From: an uncultured Mycoplasma sp.
GTDB lineage: Bacteria > Bacillota_I > Bacilli_A > Mycoplasmatales > Metamycoplasmataceae
NCBI GenBank assembly: GCA_947039955.1
Contig: CAMRAC010000001.1
Span: 62,001 to 126,000, forward strand
Reading direction: 5' to 3'
DNA: 64,000 nucleotides
Made by a program: the position numbers and the translations under genes
The notes under the pieces: generated by a model
Database searches by the model: none
What the model was told of the DNA's origin: nothing
What the model saw: only the letters and a program-made list of their open reading frames with translations
In this document: piece after piece, positions 11,966 through 26,998 of the stretch
Layout of the letters: each line of letters begins with the position of its first letter
Numbering within the stretch: position 1 is the first letter of the stretch

Positions 11966-12688
11966 TTAAAATAAGTTTAAGTAAGTTTTTAATGTTGACA
12001 TAAAATCATTTAAGATTGCATCTTTGTCAGCAATATAACCATCAACAAGCGCAGTAATTTTAACATTATGTGCTACTTGATCAGGAGTTAAATTTTCTCC
12101 TGTTATTAATAAAGCTTTAGTATCAGCAATTACATTATTCAAATTGTCAACAGCTGCTGTGTCAGCAAAAACTATATTATTTGCTTCTGTTAAAGCATTT
12201 GCTTGTGACACTAATCCTAAAGCAAATAACGCAATAACAACAATCAAGAAGACTCATGAGAATACAATTGAACCAATTGATCATGCTGTACCGTTTTTAA
12301 ACATTAAAAGTGGAACTATAGAAACTAGAGAAAGGATTCCCATAGCAACTAAAGATTGCACTCCCATTTCATTTAACATAGCACCTTTTAAATTTCATAA
12401 TTGAAAAGTAGCTATTTTACTAATTAAATCTGCATTTCCAAGATCCGCTGTAGCAAGATAGTTATTTCATTTAGTAATATCAATACCAATTGTCGATAAT
12501 ACATTTTCTGTTTGTCAGTTTGCTGAAAATCATAAAGCGATTAAAGAGATAATTGTAATTAATAATGCTGTTCCATATTTTAAAATATTTAATGGTTTTT
12601 TGTGGCTTTCAGCAGAAGAAATAACTAATTTATTTCATTCTGAGTAAACAACAGGTGTTACTTGAACGTTTTCAATTTCTGAACTCAT
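11966..12688 (-). CDS. Hypothetical multi-span membrane protein encoded between PTS IIC and IIA
   Basis: Start overlaps IIC stop (TAATG); translates MSSEIENVQVTPVVYSEWNKL... with several hydrophobic segments. Confidence 0.7.
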
Positions 12689-14169
12689 TATTTACCACCT
12701 TTTTTTCTTGTAGTTAATTTTTTAAATCCACCTTTGTAGTCTATTTTAACTAATTCTTCTCCACTTTTTTTAGCAGATTTATTAGCCATCAATATAAATG
12801 GTGCATATATCGCACAAGCTATTGCAAAGTTGAATAGAGATAGAAGAATACCTTGTCAACTTGATGTTGCTAAGAACCCTCCAATACCTACTGGAGTTGT
12901 TCAAGGTATCTTAACGATAACTGGCGGTACTCATTGTAATTTTTCAATAGCTAATCATGTAATTACAAATAATACTGGTTGAATAATTATAAAAGGTATA
13001 ACATATTTGAAGTTCAAGATTAATGGTACTCCAAAAATCAAAGGTTCATTGATGTTAAATACAGCTGGTGCTCCACCAAATTTCAAGATTTCTCTTGTAT
13101 CTGCTTTTTTAGATAAGAACAGACCCATAAGAACTAAAGCAAGTGTTGCTCCAGTTCCACCGAAGAACACGAAAGCATCGTTTGTTCCATCAGCAAAAGC
13201 ACTAAGCGAACCTTCTTTTCCTCCTGTTTCTTTTCATATTAAGTTATTTGCCAATGCAACTAGTGCAACTGGTGAAAAAATAGCTGTAAGAACATTTGTT
13301 CCGTGAATTCCAAAGAATCATAGAATTGCTGAGAATGTAACATATATTAATCCTAGAGATAATGAACCTGAAGAATCTTCAATCAATGACATAAATGGTG
13401 CTTGAACAGCTACTGAAATAGCTTGACCTATCCCGAATGAATCTCCGGTTCCTAATCATGTAAATAAATGACGGAAAATAATAAATGGTGCTTGTATTGC
13501 AATAAATATTAATAAAGTAAATATTGTTGGGAATAGTTTTGAGAATGATCTAGCTACAGCTGGTGGTACACCCGCTGGTAGAGTCAATTCTAATTTTTTA
13601 TTATTTTCAAAAACTGAATATAGTTCCATTGATAATAGTGATGATACTATAGCTACCAACATACCTTGTGTTCCAAATAAAGCGCCTGAACCGTATGAGA
13701 AAATCATAAATCCACCCAATCCAATTAATGAAGCGATAAATGGATCCTTAATATTTTTGATTCTTGCAAAAGAATAAGAAATAGTAAGTGTTACGAATAT
13801 AGATAAATGGTTAAAAATACCTTTTCATATTGTGTAGAAAATAAATGTTCCTACGGTACTTATCTGATTAGCGACAGAACCTGGCACGAAAGTTATCGAT
13901 CCTCCCGCGTTTGTCATTGTTTGACCTGGAATACCCATTGTAATTCAACCTAAGATCGAAGTAGAAGTAGTATCTCATCAACCAAAAACGAATGTCATAC
14001 ATATAACACCAACTGATGCGGCAATAATTAACGGTACTAAAAGTGCAAATCCATCACGAAGTGAAGACATGTGCTTTTGTTCAGCTAATTTACCCATACG
14101 CATAATTGCGACATCTCATGCGTGTTTTAGTTTATCTTTTGAGTTAGAAGAAGTTTTGCTATTTGTCAT
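12688..14169 (-). CDS. PTS lactose/cellobiose-family IIC permease
   Basis: FGGTGATLALVL, FNINEPLIFGVPLILNFKYVIPFI motif, N-term KLAEQKHMSSLRDGFALLVPLI; 494 codons. Confidence 0.93.
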
Positions 14170-14230
14170 TTTAATTTCCTTTTCTTTTTTTAATTTTGTT
14201 TTGTTATAAATTTTTTATAAAATTTTACGA

Positions 14231-14527
14231 TTACTTAATGTTATCTTTTGCTAGCTTGTAGCAATCTTCACCTTTAGCCATAGCGTATATTGCTGGAGGT
14301 ATTACTATTACTGGAACATCTCCTGCAACATCTTTGAAAGATTGCTCCATGAATTTCACTTGTGGACCTAACAATACAATGTCATAATTTTTTATGATTG
14401 TTTTTGCTTCTCCTGATGGTTTTGCAACAACGTCAATTGTTTCACCAAGTGATTCTGCATAAACTCTAATAGATTGTTCTAGTAGAGATGTAGACATCCC
14501 TGCTGAACATGCCAATAATATTTTCAT
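14231..14527 (-). CDS. PTS lactose/cellobiose-family IIB component
   Basis: MKILLACSAGMSTSLLEQSI phospho-Cys motif. Confidence 0.95.
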   Translation of the reverse strand: MKILLACSAGMSTSLLEQSIRVYAESLGETIDVVAKPSGEAKTIIKNYDIVLLGPQVKFMEQSFKDVAGDVPVIVIPPAIYAMAKGEDCYKLAKDNIK

Positions 14528-14675
14528 ATATAAATTCCTTTTCCTGCATATTGCAAATTTTATTAATACTATTAAATTATAACACCATATATATAAATAT
14601 ATACATTTTTTTGTTCATGACTTCAACAGTATTTTAAAATAATGTTTTTACTAATTTTATACTATAATTTATTTT

Positions 14676-14972
14676 ATGATTACTTTACTTAAAAATATTA
14701 ATTTTCCATCTCTATTTGATGTTGCCACAATAAGTGGAACACCAGTATTGCCAGAAACAATCAATCCAATTGTTTTAACAACCGCTATATTAATGGCCAT
14801 TGCTTTAATGTTGCCTTGTTTGATTTGATTTTTAAAAAATTTTATGAGAATCATTTTGAAAAAAAACTATGAATTTTTTAATCGTTCTATTAAATGAATT
14901 TTAGCTTTCTCTTTACTATTATTTATTCTTTCAGTAATATTGATGGTTCTAGCTATCCAGGAAGTAATATAA
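14676..14972 (+). CDS. Small two-TM membrane protein, hypothetical
   Basis: Frame translates MITLLKNINFPSLFDVATISG... to TAA 14970-14972, overlapping next start. Confidence 0.55.
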
Positions 14973-15535
14973 TGAAAACACCAAAACAAGAAAAAATTGA
15001 TTTAAAAGAAAAGAGCAAAGAAGAGAATGTAGAAATTTATACATCCCTTATTGATGAATTTCGTAGACAAAAGATTGTTTACAACACCAAAAGAATTAAT
15101 GGTGATTCAATTGATGTAATTTGAAATGCTTTAGAAGTAAGTATTAGAAAAACATTCAAAATAAAAAGAGAACTAGAAAAAGATATTGAATTTGGAATGA
15201 AGATCAGAGGAACTTACACAAAATACTTGTTAGAAGGACATGATAAAGAAAAAAGAGAAATCTCAATTTTTTGAATGAATGGAAAAGATAAGTATTGATT
15301 ACACTACTATATCGTTCCTACAATTTTTAAAAAAAGATTTAAAATTAAATTTAAAGAAATTATCTATAGAGAAGAGACTTTTTTTGGTTTATCAGATGTA
15401 GCTAATTATGCCTTATTGAAGTATTCTTTTTTGAAAAACTGCAAAATGTTCATAAATAGTATGAAAATGGTTATAAACAATTCTGACGAAGTGCCTAGCG
15501 ATGAAATTGAAGAAAATTCAGAGAACTTAAATTAA
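14972..15535 (+). CDS. Conserved hypothetical protein
   Basis: MKTPKQEKIDLKEKSKEENVEIYTSLIDEFRRQ... to TAA; TAATG coupled to preceding ORF; upstream of gyrB. Confidence 0.65.
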
Positions 15536-15580
15536 ATATTTAAGACCTTTTTATTTGGTATAATTTATATTAATAATTAA

Positions 15581-17533
<1,953 letters not shown>

Positions 17534-17541
17534 TATTCATT

Positions 17542-18150
17542 ATGTCTAATCAAAAAGAACTTTTCAAAAAAATCTCTAACATAAAGTTATTTTATGAGGG
17601 ATATCACAACAAAACCTACAAAGGTTTTTTTTGTGGAGAACTGGTGCAAATAAGAATAGTTAAAAATAATATTGTTAATCATGTGAATGAAATAAAACTA
17701 CTAACTAATCAATCAGATATCATTTATATAGATAATTCAATCATGATTAAAAAATGAGTTCCTGGTCATCATTTAAATACAAATGATATAAATACACTGA
17801 AAAACATTAAATTGTCTTTAAATCAACATTGAAACACTAAAATAGATGGGATTACCTTCTTTGATAATGCAACTAATGTAAAAGATATTGTTTTATCTCA
17901 TGGTGACCTAAGACCACAAAATATTATTGTGAATGATTATCAAGATATTGTTTTAATCGACTTTGAATGAACAAACTATAATAGTAAATACTTTGATTTA
18001 TCACATCTTTATTTATATTGTTCTTTTGCAATAGATGATATTGTTTCTGTTTTTAATGTGGATAAAGAAAAACTACTTAAAGCAGTAATTAATGTAAGAA
18101 AGTTTAATACTAATTGAGAGAAAAAAGAATACAAAAAAAATCTTGATTAA
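17542..18150 (+). CDS. Choline/aminoglycoside kinase-fold phosphotransferase
   Basis: SHGDLRPQNIIVN catalytic loop and LIDFEWTNYNSKYFDLSHLYLY; through TGA to TAA. Confidence 0.75.
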
Positions 18151-18155
18151 GATTT

Positions 18156-19430
18156 TTATTTTTTTGATTTATTTTTTGAATTAGAATTTAATTCTCCAGT
18201 TTTAACAAGTGAATCAGCTGATACAGAATCTTCTAACTCAGTAAACAATTCATCATAATTAGGAATTTCATTTTGTGATAATTCATCTTCATAAAGTGAA
18301 AAGTTGTCTTGCGGAACATCTTCATCTTCATGTTTCTTTCTTTTATATCAAGGTACTTTTTCTATTACTAATTTATCAACTGATGTAGGAAACTTATTGG
18401 TTCCACTGTTTAAAATTTGTTGAACAAATTCTTGTTGGCTTTCAATTGTTTCTTGCTGATCTTCAATTGTTTCTTGTTGATCTTCAATTGTTTCTTTTTG
18501 TTGATTTAATAACTCACGTTGTTTTCTTAGCTTTTCTTGATTTTTAATAGTTTTATGGTAATCACTTAATCAGAAATAAACAAATGGTAAGAAGATAGCT
18601 CCTGATAATCAGTTTCCGATCATTGCAGGAATCATATTAATGAAGAAACTTCTGAATGTTCAATCAGCCAAAGTAATTGGAGTATCAAAAACTCCTTGAC
18701 CAACTAATTCCAACATTGGACTATCTGCATGTGTTCAACCAAATGAAAAGATAATTGAGTTAGCAGTAACATGTTGGAAACCAACTATTGCGAATAATCA
18801 AATTGGGAAATAAATTAAAAATATTTTTGCAATTGAGTGTTTTGTTGCCATCGTAGATCAAACTGTTCCAGCAACTAAAATATTACATAAAATTCCAGAG
18901 AAGAAAGATTGTCATCATTCCATGTGAACTTTTTTAGCAATTATTTGTTGTAATACAAATAAATGTTTATCACCAAAAATACCAGCCCCTCTTGCAATAG
19001 CTGCAATTAAGATAGCACCAATAAGATTACCTAATAATGTCAATAATCATTTTAAAAGAACTGGTGGTAACTTAATTTTCTTTGTTAAAACAGCAATAGA
19101 AGTTAAGTTATCAGATGTAAATAGTGAACCTCCTAGGAAAACTATCAATAGAAGACCAACAGGGAAGATTGCAGCACCTACAATTAATGGTCAACCACTC
19201 ATATCAATTTTAGGTGCTATAAATAATGGTGAAAGTAATCTATCTTGTCAACCATCTGAAAACACTGATGGGTCTTGCATTCCTGCAATAACCATAATAA
19301 AAGCTATATACGCAATACCAACATATACACAGCCCATGATTCCTAAGAATATTAATTTTCATCATTTTAGTTTCGTTTTTTTAACAGCGAAGTCTATTGC
19401 ATTTCCAAAATTATCTTTATAATCGTGCAT
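18156..19430 (-). CDS. Formate/nitrite transporter (FNT) family protein with coiled-coil C-terminal tail
   Basis: Manual translation: LGGSLFTSDNL, LLGNLIGAILIA, HMEWWQSFFSGILCNILVA, GFQHVTANSIIF; 425 codons, absent from ORF track because of TGA. Confidence 0.85.
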
Positions 19431-19529
19431 AACTTTCCTTTACTTTAAATGTTTTGAGTTAAATAATTATAATACTTTTATAATATAAATGATAAAATTA
19501 ATTCTATAAAATAAAATCGGATGTAATAA

Positions 19530-20258
19530 ATGAAAATAAAAATAGAAAATGGTCATACAAACATCTCATACAAAGACGGAAATGTTTTTTTACAAGAGAA
19601 AATATACAATAATTTTAATCACAAAATTAACTATGAAATTTTAGAAGACTTTGACTTTGTTCCTAAGTTAATTTCACAAAATGAAGAAGAAAACAGGTGA
19701 GAATTTGTCGAAGGAGAAGTTCCTGTGATAAATGATGAAACATTAATTAATATTGCGGACATCCTAAAAGTGGTTCATAATTCAAAGAAGGTTTTCCCAC
19801 CTTTTAATATGGCGGCTAGAATAAAAGAATATAGAAAAATTATGTGAGAAAAAAATATTAAGATTCCTATCATTCATGATTATTACAAAAGAATTAATTA
19901 CATTATTAAGAATCAAGATAAATCAACACCTATTCACGCTGATATTTGAGAACAAAATTTAATTAGAGATAAAAATGGTAAGTTGTTTGTTTGTGATTGA
20001 GAATTCGCACATATGGGAGATAAAAACTTTGAACTAGCTTATGTTATTGAAAGCTTAAGATTAACAGATGCACAAGAAACAGTTTTCTTAGAACAATATG
20101 ATGATTACAATTATCAATTCATTAAGAACCACAAAGAATTAGTTAACTACTTGATTATTGTTTGAAACAATGCACAACCAACCAAGGTTTTTGATGACGA
20201 AGAATTTATCAATAAGTTACAACTTATGTACAAAGAAAGAAACAATAAAAAAATCTAA
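19530..20258 (+). CDS. Choline/ethanolamine kinase-like phosphotransferase
   Basis: IHADIWEQNLIRDKNGKLFVCDWEFAHMGDKNFELAYVIE. Confidence 0.75.
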
Positions 20259-20278
20259 TTATGAATTAGATTTTTTTA
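20247..20278. terminator. Bidirectional terminator
   Basis: aaaaaaatctaattatgaattagattttttta, convergent genes. Confidence 0.7.
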
Positions 20279-20291
20279 TTTTAAATTTTAA

Positions 20292-20483
20292 TTAAATTCT
20301 TCCTTGTTTACGAAGTGTTCTTTTTGTTTTTGCAGTAACTCTTAAAGTTATTTTTTCTCCATTTTCAACAATAGTTACTTTTTGAAGATTTAAGTTAAAT
20401 CTTCTTTTGGTAGTATTAAGGGCGTGAGAACGCAAATTTCCTGACATTGGTTTTTTGCCAGTTATTTCATCTACTCTTGACAT
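20292..20483 (-). CDS. rpmB: 50S ribosomal protein L28
   Basis: [28 protein letters not shown]. Confidence 0.95.
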   Translation of the reverse strand: MSRVDEITGKKPMSGNLRSHALNTTKRRFNLNLQKVTIVENGEKITLRVTAKTKRTLRKQGRI

Positions 20484-20553
20484 ATCGCCTCCTTATATTA
20501 GTTAATATATTATACATAATTGTTTAAATATATCTATAAAATTTATTATATTA

Positions 20554-22503
20554 TTATATACTTTTTATTTTATTGATAATTTTTAGAGCGTCAAACCCTT
20601 TTTGTTTATAAAGGTCGTCTCCATCCATTGATTTTCCAAACTCAAAAGCACCTATGTGAAGATTTTTTTGATCAGGTTGGTGAATAGATAATCACTTATA
20701 GTCTGAAGATGCTTCAATTGTGATTAATGCTATATCGGCCTTAAATAATTTAGTTAATTCTTTTTGTTCTCAATTTGTTAATTTATCTAAACATGGAACA
20801 GAAACTACCCTTACATTTTTAAGTTGACTAGCAACTTCCTGAGCTAAAGAAATTTCTGAACCAGATGCTGCAATAACATAATCTGGTTTTACACATGGAA
20901 CTAATTCATATGCTCCTTTTTTAATTTCATTAATTGAACGCTTTGAATCAAATGATTGTAAGTTTTGTCTTGATAAAATTAAAATATTAGTGTCTCTTTT
21001 AGATTCAAAAGCTTCTATTAAAGCAACCCTTGTTTCTGTTTCATCACAAGGTCTGTGAACATTAACATTAGCTATTGCTCTTAACATAGGTAATTGATCA
21101 AAAGGTTGGTGTGTCGGACCATCTCCTCCTACTTGATATGAATCATGAGTGAAAGCGAAGACATTAGGTGTTTCCATCATAGCACCTAATCTAATCGCAC
21201 TCTTCATGTAATCTGAAAATACTAAAAATGTTCCACCAATAGTTTTTAATCCACCATGCAAATTAATACCATTAGAAATAGCAGCCATTGCAAATTCTCT
21301 TATACCTAAAAAGACAGCATTACCCCCATCTAAAAAAGATGTTTCTGAAATAGCAATCTGAGTTGAAGATGAAACGTCAACACCTAAAGAAATAACATTT
21401 TTTGTATCCTTGTGTAAGTTTAGAATTAAATCTTTGATGTACATTCTGGTAGCTAAATTATTATTTTCAAATTTAACATTGTTTAAAATGTCAGCAAAAT
21501 TAACTTTGTTATCAATTCAATCTTCAACTTCATCAAAACCTTTTTTATTTTTTATTTTATAAATATTTAAATTAGATTCTCATTTTTTAAAAGTGTCTTC
21601 ACCTCTTTGAGTAACTTGTTTTTCAAAATGATCATAAACATCTTTATCCATTTCTCAACCTTCAAAAGTTGTTTCATAGTGTTCATTAAATTTAATTAAG
21701 TCTTCTTCTTCAACAACTCCGTGGTGTCCTTTGAAAGATGATTGAGAACTTAACCCTTCTGCAATAATTGTTTCCACTTCTATAAAAGATGGTTTACCGC
21801 TTTTTTGAGCATTTAAAATTGCGTTTTCAATATCAACAGGATCATTAGAAATTTTTTGATAAAATCAATTATTTGATTCGAATCTCATTTGTAAACTTTC
21901 AACACTAACTCTATCAACCGCAGAATCTAATTGGAACTTATTTGAATCATGTAAAACTATTAGTTTATCTAAAGACAATCTTCCTGCAATAGCAGTTGAT
22001 TCATAAGAAATACCTTCTTGCAAATCTCCATCACCAACAACAACATATGTGTAGTGTTTGAATGTTGCTGGGAATTCTTCTTTAGTAATTTTTTCTAAAT
22101 ATTTTTGAGCAATTGCCATTCCTACAGCCATTGCAAAACCTTGACCCAAAGGACCTGTAGAAGCATCTACAAAATTATCATTTTTATATTCGAACTCAGG
22201 GTGACCAGGAGTTTTAGAACCATCTCTTTTAAAATCAATTAATTCTTGTTTATTTAATAATCCTGCAAAATGCAAAATAGGATATACAGCCATTGAACCG
22301 TGACCACCACTTAAAACAAATCTATCTCTATTTATTCATTTAGCGTTTTTTGGATTTAAATTTATAAATTTTGTAAACAAAGTATATGTAATGGGAGCAG
22401 CTGACATTGTCATACCAACATGACCACCCTTTGCTTCTTGAATAGATTTTAATCCAAAATACCTCATTGCATTTATGAATTTTAATTCTTTACTTATTGA
22501 CAT
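20554..22503 (-). CDS. tkt: Transketolase
   Basis: GDGDLQEGISYE, FAFTHDSYQVGGDGPTHQPFDQLPMLRAI; 650 codons. Confidence 0.96.
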
Positions 22504-22549
22504 TACACTTACCTATACTCTTTACAACATTATTTTATAATTATAATCA

Positions 22550-23521
22550 TTAATTGACTAAATAATTATAATGAAGAATATTTTTTTGTAAACCATATTC
22601 CAAATGGTGCGGATGGACGTGATCTCCTCCAGAACCGTGTGAGTGAATTGAAAATAATATTAATCCAAATACAACACCTAACATTAAAAGAGAAATAGTT
22701 ATATATCAAGACTTTGCATCCATTTTATTGTGCAAGAATTCTGGAATGAATTCAACTAAAGCACCAAATAAAATTAATGAACCCACACATACTTTTAAGA
22801 ATGAAATTAATATAACATTTTCTTGCAAAGCATCACCTGTATAAGCACCTATAAAAATGAATGGCACTAAAAGCAATGTTCCTAAAAATGAATGGAAAGC
22901 AGCTCTTCACTTCTTAACTCCCATTTCCATTTGACGATAATATAAAATTAATTCTTCAGGAATAATATGTAAAATAAATGTTACCAAAAAGATAATATCA
23001 ACAGTACTCACTTGCCCGTGATGTTGGATATTAGAAATTAGAAATCCAATTATTAATCCTCCTGGTATACGGTGAGACATTAATAATATTAAGGCAAATA
23101 CTTTAGATTTTGGATTAACATCATTCATGTTATATATTAAATGGGAATGATCGTGATTTAATTCTAAAGAACTTTCTTGAGCATCTGATTTAGGAGTCAT
23201 TTTTTTAGCTAATAAAAATTTAACTAATATTGATAATCCTAAAATTAGAAATGCCCCTCCACCGATAATACCGATATTGATTCCTCAAAGAGCGCCTTCG
23301 CTATAATGCTCGTTCTCTAGATAAACCGTTAGCTCTTCTTTAACTTCGGCATAAAATCCAAAAATAGCTAATATTATAAAGAACCCTGAAGAGAATGCAT
23401 ATAAATACATTGTTGACTTTCTACTTATTGTTGGTTTAATAACAGGCAAAAGCAAACCATACATTCAAGGAATGACGATTACTATTGATGATACTATTAA
23501 AATGATATAAATTAAATCCAT
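22550..23521 (-). CDS. ZIP-family metal transporter
   Basis: His-rich loop (ELNHDHSHLIY), SHRIPGGLIIGF, FILHIIPEELILYYRQ; C-term HSHGSGGDHVHPHH. Confidence 0.8.
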
Positions 23522-23635
23522 ATTTGTTTATTGATATGTTTATCAATAAAACTTTCTACATAAGTTATAAACTCATTATAGTATAATTAATAAAAAAATA
23601 ACAAATATTTTTAAAATAAATTGAAAGGAGATATT

Positions 23636-23845
23636 ATGGCAAAATACCTAACAAATCATAAGATGACTTTGGTTGGACTTATAGCTTCATTCGTGTTTGG
23701 TTTTTTAGTTGGAGGCTTTGTTTATATAGCTATCAAAACTTTAAACCTTAAAAGTAAATTATGATATATTTTATTTGCATTCCTTCCACCAGTGATAGGA
23801 TTTGTAATTTATTGAAACTCTAAAGCTAAAGTTGTACATCGTTAA
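23636..23845 (+). CDS. Small two-TM membrane protein, hypothetical
   Basis: SD aaaggag before ATG; MAKYLTNHKMTLVGLIASFVFGFLVGGFVYI...VHR*. Confidence 0.65.
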
Positions 23846-23861
23846 AACTTAGAAATATGAA

Positions 23862-23896
23862 TAAAAAAATCCTGAGATTACTCGGGATTTTTTTCT
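23862..23896. terminator. Bidirectional terminator
   Basis: aaaaaaatcctgagattactcgggatttttttc. Confidence 0.7.
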
Positions 23897-26160
23897 ATAA
23901 TCATTATTAAGTCGCCGGCTTTAACTTCTTGTCCATAGTCAATAACTAAATTAATTTTTTTACTTTCATCTAAATCTGGGAAAACAATTGGGGTAATAGA
24001 AGAATTTGCTTTTGCTATTTCTCTTAAATTTATATTTACAATATTTGATGAAATATCTATATTACCAACTTTACCTTTTGGTTTAAAAATTTTATCACTA
24101 TTTTCAGCAGTATCAATACCTATATGTAATAAGATTTGTGTTCCGTCTTTAGATTCAAATGTATATGCGTGATTTGTATGAAAGATATTTGTTAAATAAC
24201 CATCAATAGGAGAAAAGGTTTTAGATGAATTTGGGATCATAGCAATACCTTGACCTATCAATCCTTGGCTGAATAAATCATCCGGAACATCTGATAACAT
24301 ACAAATTTTTCCATCAAAGGGAGCATAAACATTAAAGTTTTGGAATTGTTCTTTTTTATAAGAAAATGTTTCTTGTTTTTCTAATGGTACTGAATCAGTG
24401 TTATTGATATAATCATTTATTTTATCTGAAAGAATTGTAGCTTCACCGCCAAAAATAATTTGTAAAGAATTTTTATTAATAACCATTCCTCTGGAACCAA
24501 GAATATCAAATGATTCTTTTGTAATGTTTGTTACATCTTTCACACTAACCCTTAACCTTGTTGCACATGCAGAAACGTCATTTAAATTTTGCGTTCCTCC
24601 AAGGTTGTTTATTATTTGCAACACTCTATCATTTTCTGGATTTTTGTTTTGTGATTTAATTTTATTATAATCAGCTTTTGACATTAACTTAATGACATTC
24701 CCGCCACGTCCTGGTGTTTCAATATTGAATTTTTTAATAAAGAATAAGAATGTTAAGAAAGCAAACAATCCTTCCCCTGCAGCTAAAACAAATACAAAGT
24801 AGAATTTAGTTCCCTTCAAAACAGGTAGAGCTCCATAAATCATTAAATCTATGAAACCTCTAGCAAAACCTACTCCAACATGAGCTCCACTTAATTCCAT
24901 GAACATATATGAAAACCCTGATAGAGGAACATATATTAAATAAAATAACATTGGTGCAGCAAATAAAAATGTAAATTCTAAAGGTTCTGTAATTCCTGTT
25001 AAAAAAGCTACAGCCATTGATGAACCAACAACAACAGAAACATCTCTTCTATTTTTCTTTTCAGAAGCAACAATTAATGCCGCACCTATACCCATGCAAA
25101 CACCTAAATATGTTGGATAATCTTGAGTATATCTACCAGCATAAACTCCTGTGTACTGATAAAATCAATCAAATATTGGCATATCTTGACCGGCAGCATT
25201 TAATGTATTGTAAGGTAAAGAGTTAATGAAGTTTCAAATATTTTGATCACCTTCTATATTTGCTCCACCATTGAATTTATCAAACAACGATATTATTTGA
25301 GCTTGATCAGTTACTGAGATTCCCGCTTCAATAATTCCACTATTAAGAGCTTCGGAAGTTAGAACTCCTCCGAAGGGTGTTTGGAAAGCTAGCACAATAG
25401 GAATATGATGTAAACCAAATGGCATTAAAGCTCTTCCTAATATACCATACAACAATCCACCAGTTCCTCCTGGAGATCCTTGTATTCCTTCTCCCATCTT
25501 AAGAATAGCTAATCCTACTCAGGGTCAAAATACCAAGAATGTTGTTGATAATAAAAACATTACAGGAATTAAAACAATTGGAACTAATCTGATTCCTGAA
25601 AAGAAATCTAATACTCTCGGAACTTTTAAAACTGATATTTTATTAAATATTACAGATGTTAATAGTCCTACAACAATTCCGCCAAAAATTGAAGTTTGAA
25701 TAGTTGGTAATCCAAGGGTTGTACTTGACATACCAGTTATTTGTGTGTGGAATCACATTATTGACTTTAAAGTACCATCATCATTAAATTGTAAAAAAGC
25801 TAATTGAGAAGAACAAAATACCAGATATGCAATTGCTGATGAAAAACCAGAAGCACCTTTATCTTTTGAAAAAGTTATCGTGATAGCTATACAAAATAGT
25901 ATTGGTAAATTTCCAAATATTACATCAGACATTCCTTTAAAAATATTTGCAAAAATTACCGCGGCTTCTGTAGTTGCATTTGCACCAATAGAACCACCAA
26001 TCCCCAAAAGTAATCCGGCAATAGGTAAAATTGCAATTGGCAACATTAACCCTCTAGATAATTGATCAAAAAACGATTTAACTCTTCCTTTGTTCTTGCT
26101 ATTATCATTTCTTATTTTTCAGGATTGATAAATTTTGCTTTGTTTTATACTTATTCTCAT
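23878..26160 (-). CDS. PTS glucose-superfamily IICBA permease
   Basis: IIC GRALMPFGLHHIPIVLAF; IIB NLNDVSACATRLRVSVKD; IIA FSPIDGYLTNIFHTNHAYTFESKDGTQILLHIGIDTAE; fragments joined by TGA, 761 codons. Confidence 0.93.
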
Positions 26161-26161
26161 A

Positions 26162-26857
26162 TTACTTGTTACCTAAGTAGTTGTAGAATCTTTGAGTAAT
26201 ATCTTTCGGTCTTGTTATGGCAGAACCAACAACCACGCCAAAACAACCCAAATCTAACAACTCTTTGACTTGTTTTGGTTCTCATATTCCACCCTCAGCA
26301 ATTACAGGAATTGAACTTTTATTTAATATTTCTCTTATAAATTCATAATTATTTGAAATATTATTTAACTTTTCAGTATCTTTGGTGTAACCTCTTAATG
26401 TGGTTCCGATAAAATCAAAACCTAATTTTATTGCAATATTTACATCATCATGATTTGAACAATCGGCCATCAATAATATATGAGGGTAATTATTTTTAAC
26501 ATAATCAACAATAGAAGTCAAATTCTCTTGAGGTCTTTTTCTATTAGTTGCATCAATAGCTATACATTTAACACCTATATTGATTAAATCTTCAACTTCT
26601 TTTATCGTTGGAGTGATAACAATATCTGAATTGTCATACTTTTGTTTTATTAATCCTATTATTGGTAAACTAGTTATCTTCATAATTGATTTAATATGTT
26701 CCACTTGACTTAATCTTAAAACTTTTGCTCCTCCTTCAATAACTGACTTAGCTACTAATGTTATTGCTTCAGTATTATTTAAAGGTTCTTTGTCAACAGC
26801 TTGACAAGAAACAATTAACTTATTCTGAATTGATTTCATAAATAATTCTTTACTCAT
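26162..26857 (-). CDS. nanE: N-acetylmannosamine-6-phosphate 2-epimerase
   Basis: [62 protein letters not shown]. Confidence 0.9.
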
Positions 26858-26998
26858 GCTTCATTCTCCTTATATCTTTTATCAACAAGTATTAGAAATT
26901 CTTGTGTGTAAAGAAATAATATTATGAATAAATGACGTAATAATAATCCATGGAAGTTTTCCCATAATTAGAAGAAAAAAACTAAATAAAAACTTATT

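Noticed and set aside
18440-18510. Short tandem repeats considered as a CRISPR array
   Set aside because: 21-nt repeats have no spacers and are in frame in the FNT coiled-coil tail
25017-25226. 69-aa plus-strand ORF rich in Gln/His inside the PTS IICBA gene
   Set aside because: Antisense shadow of a conserved permease region
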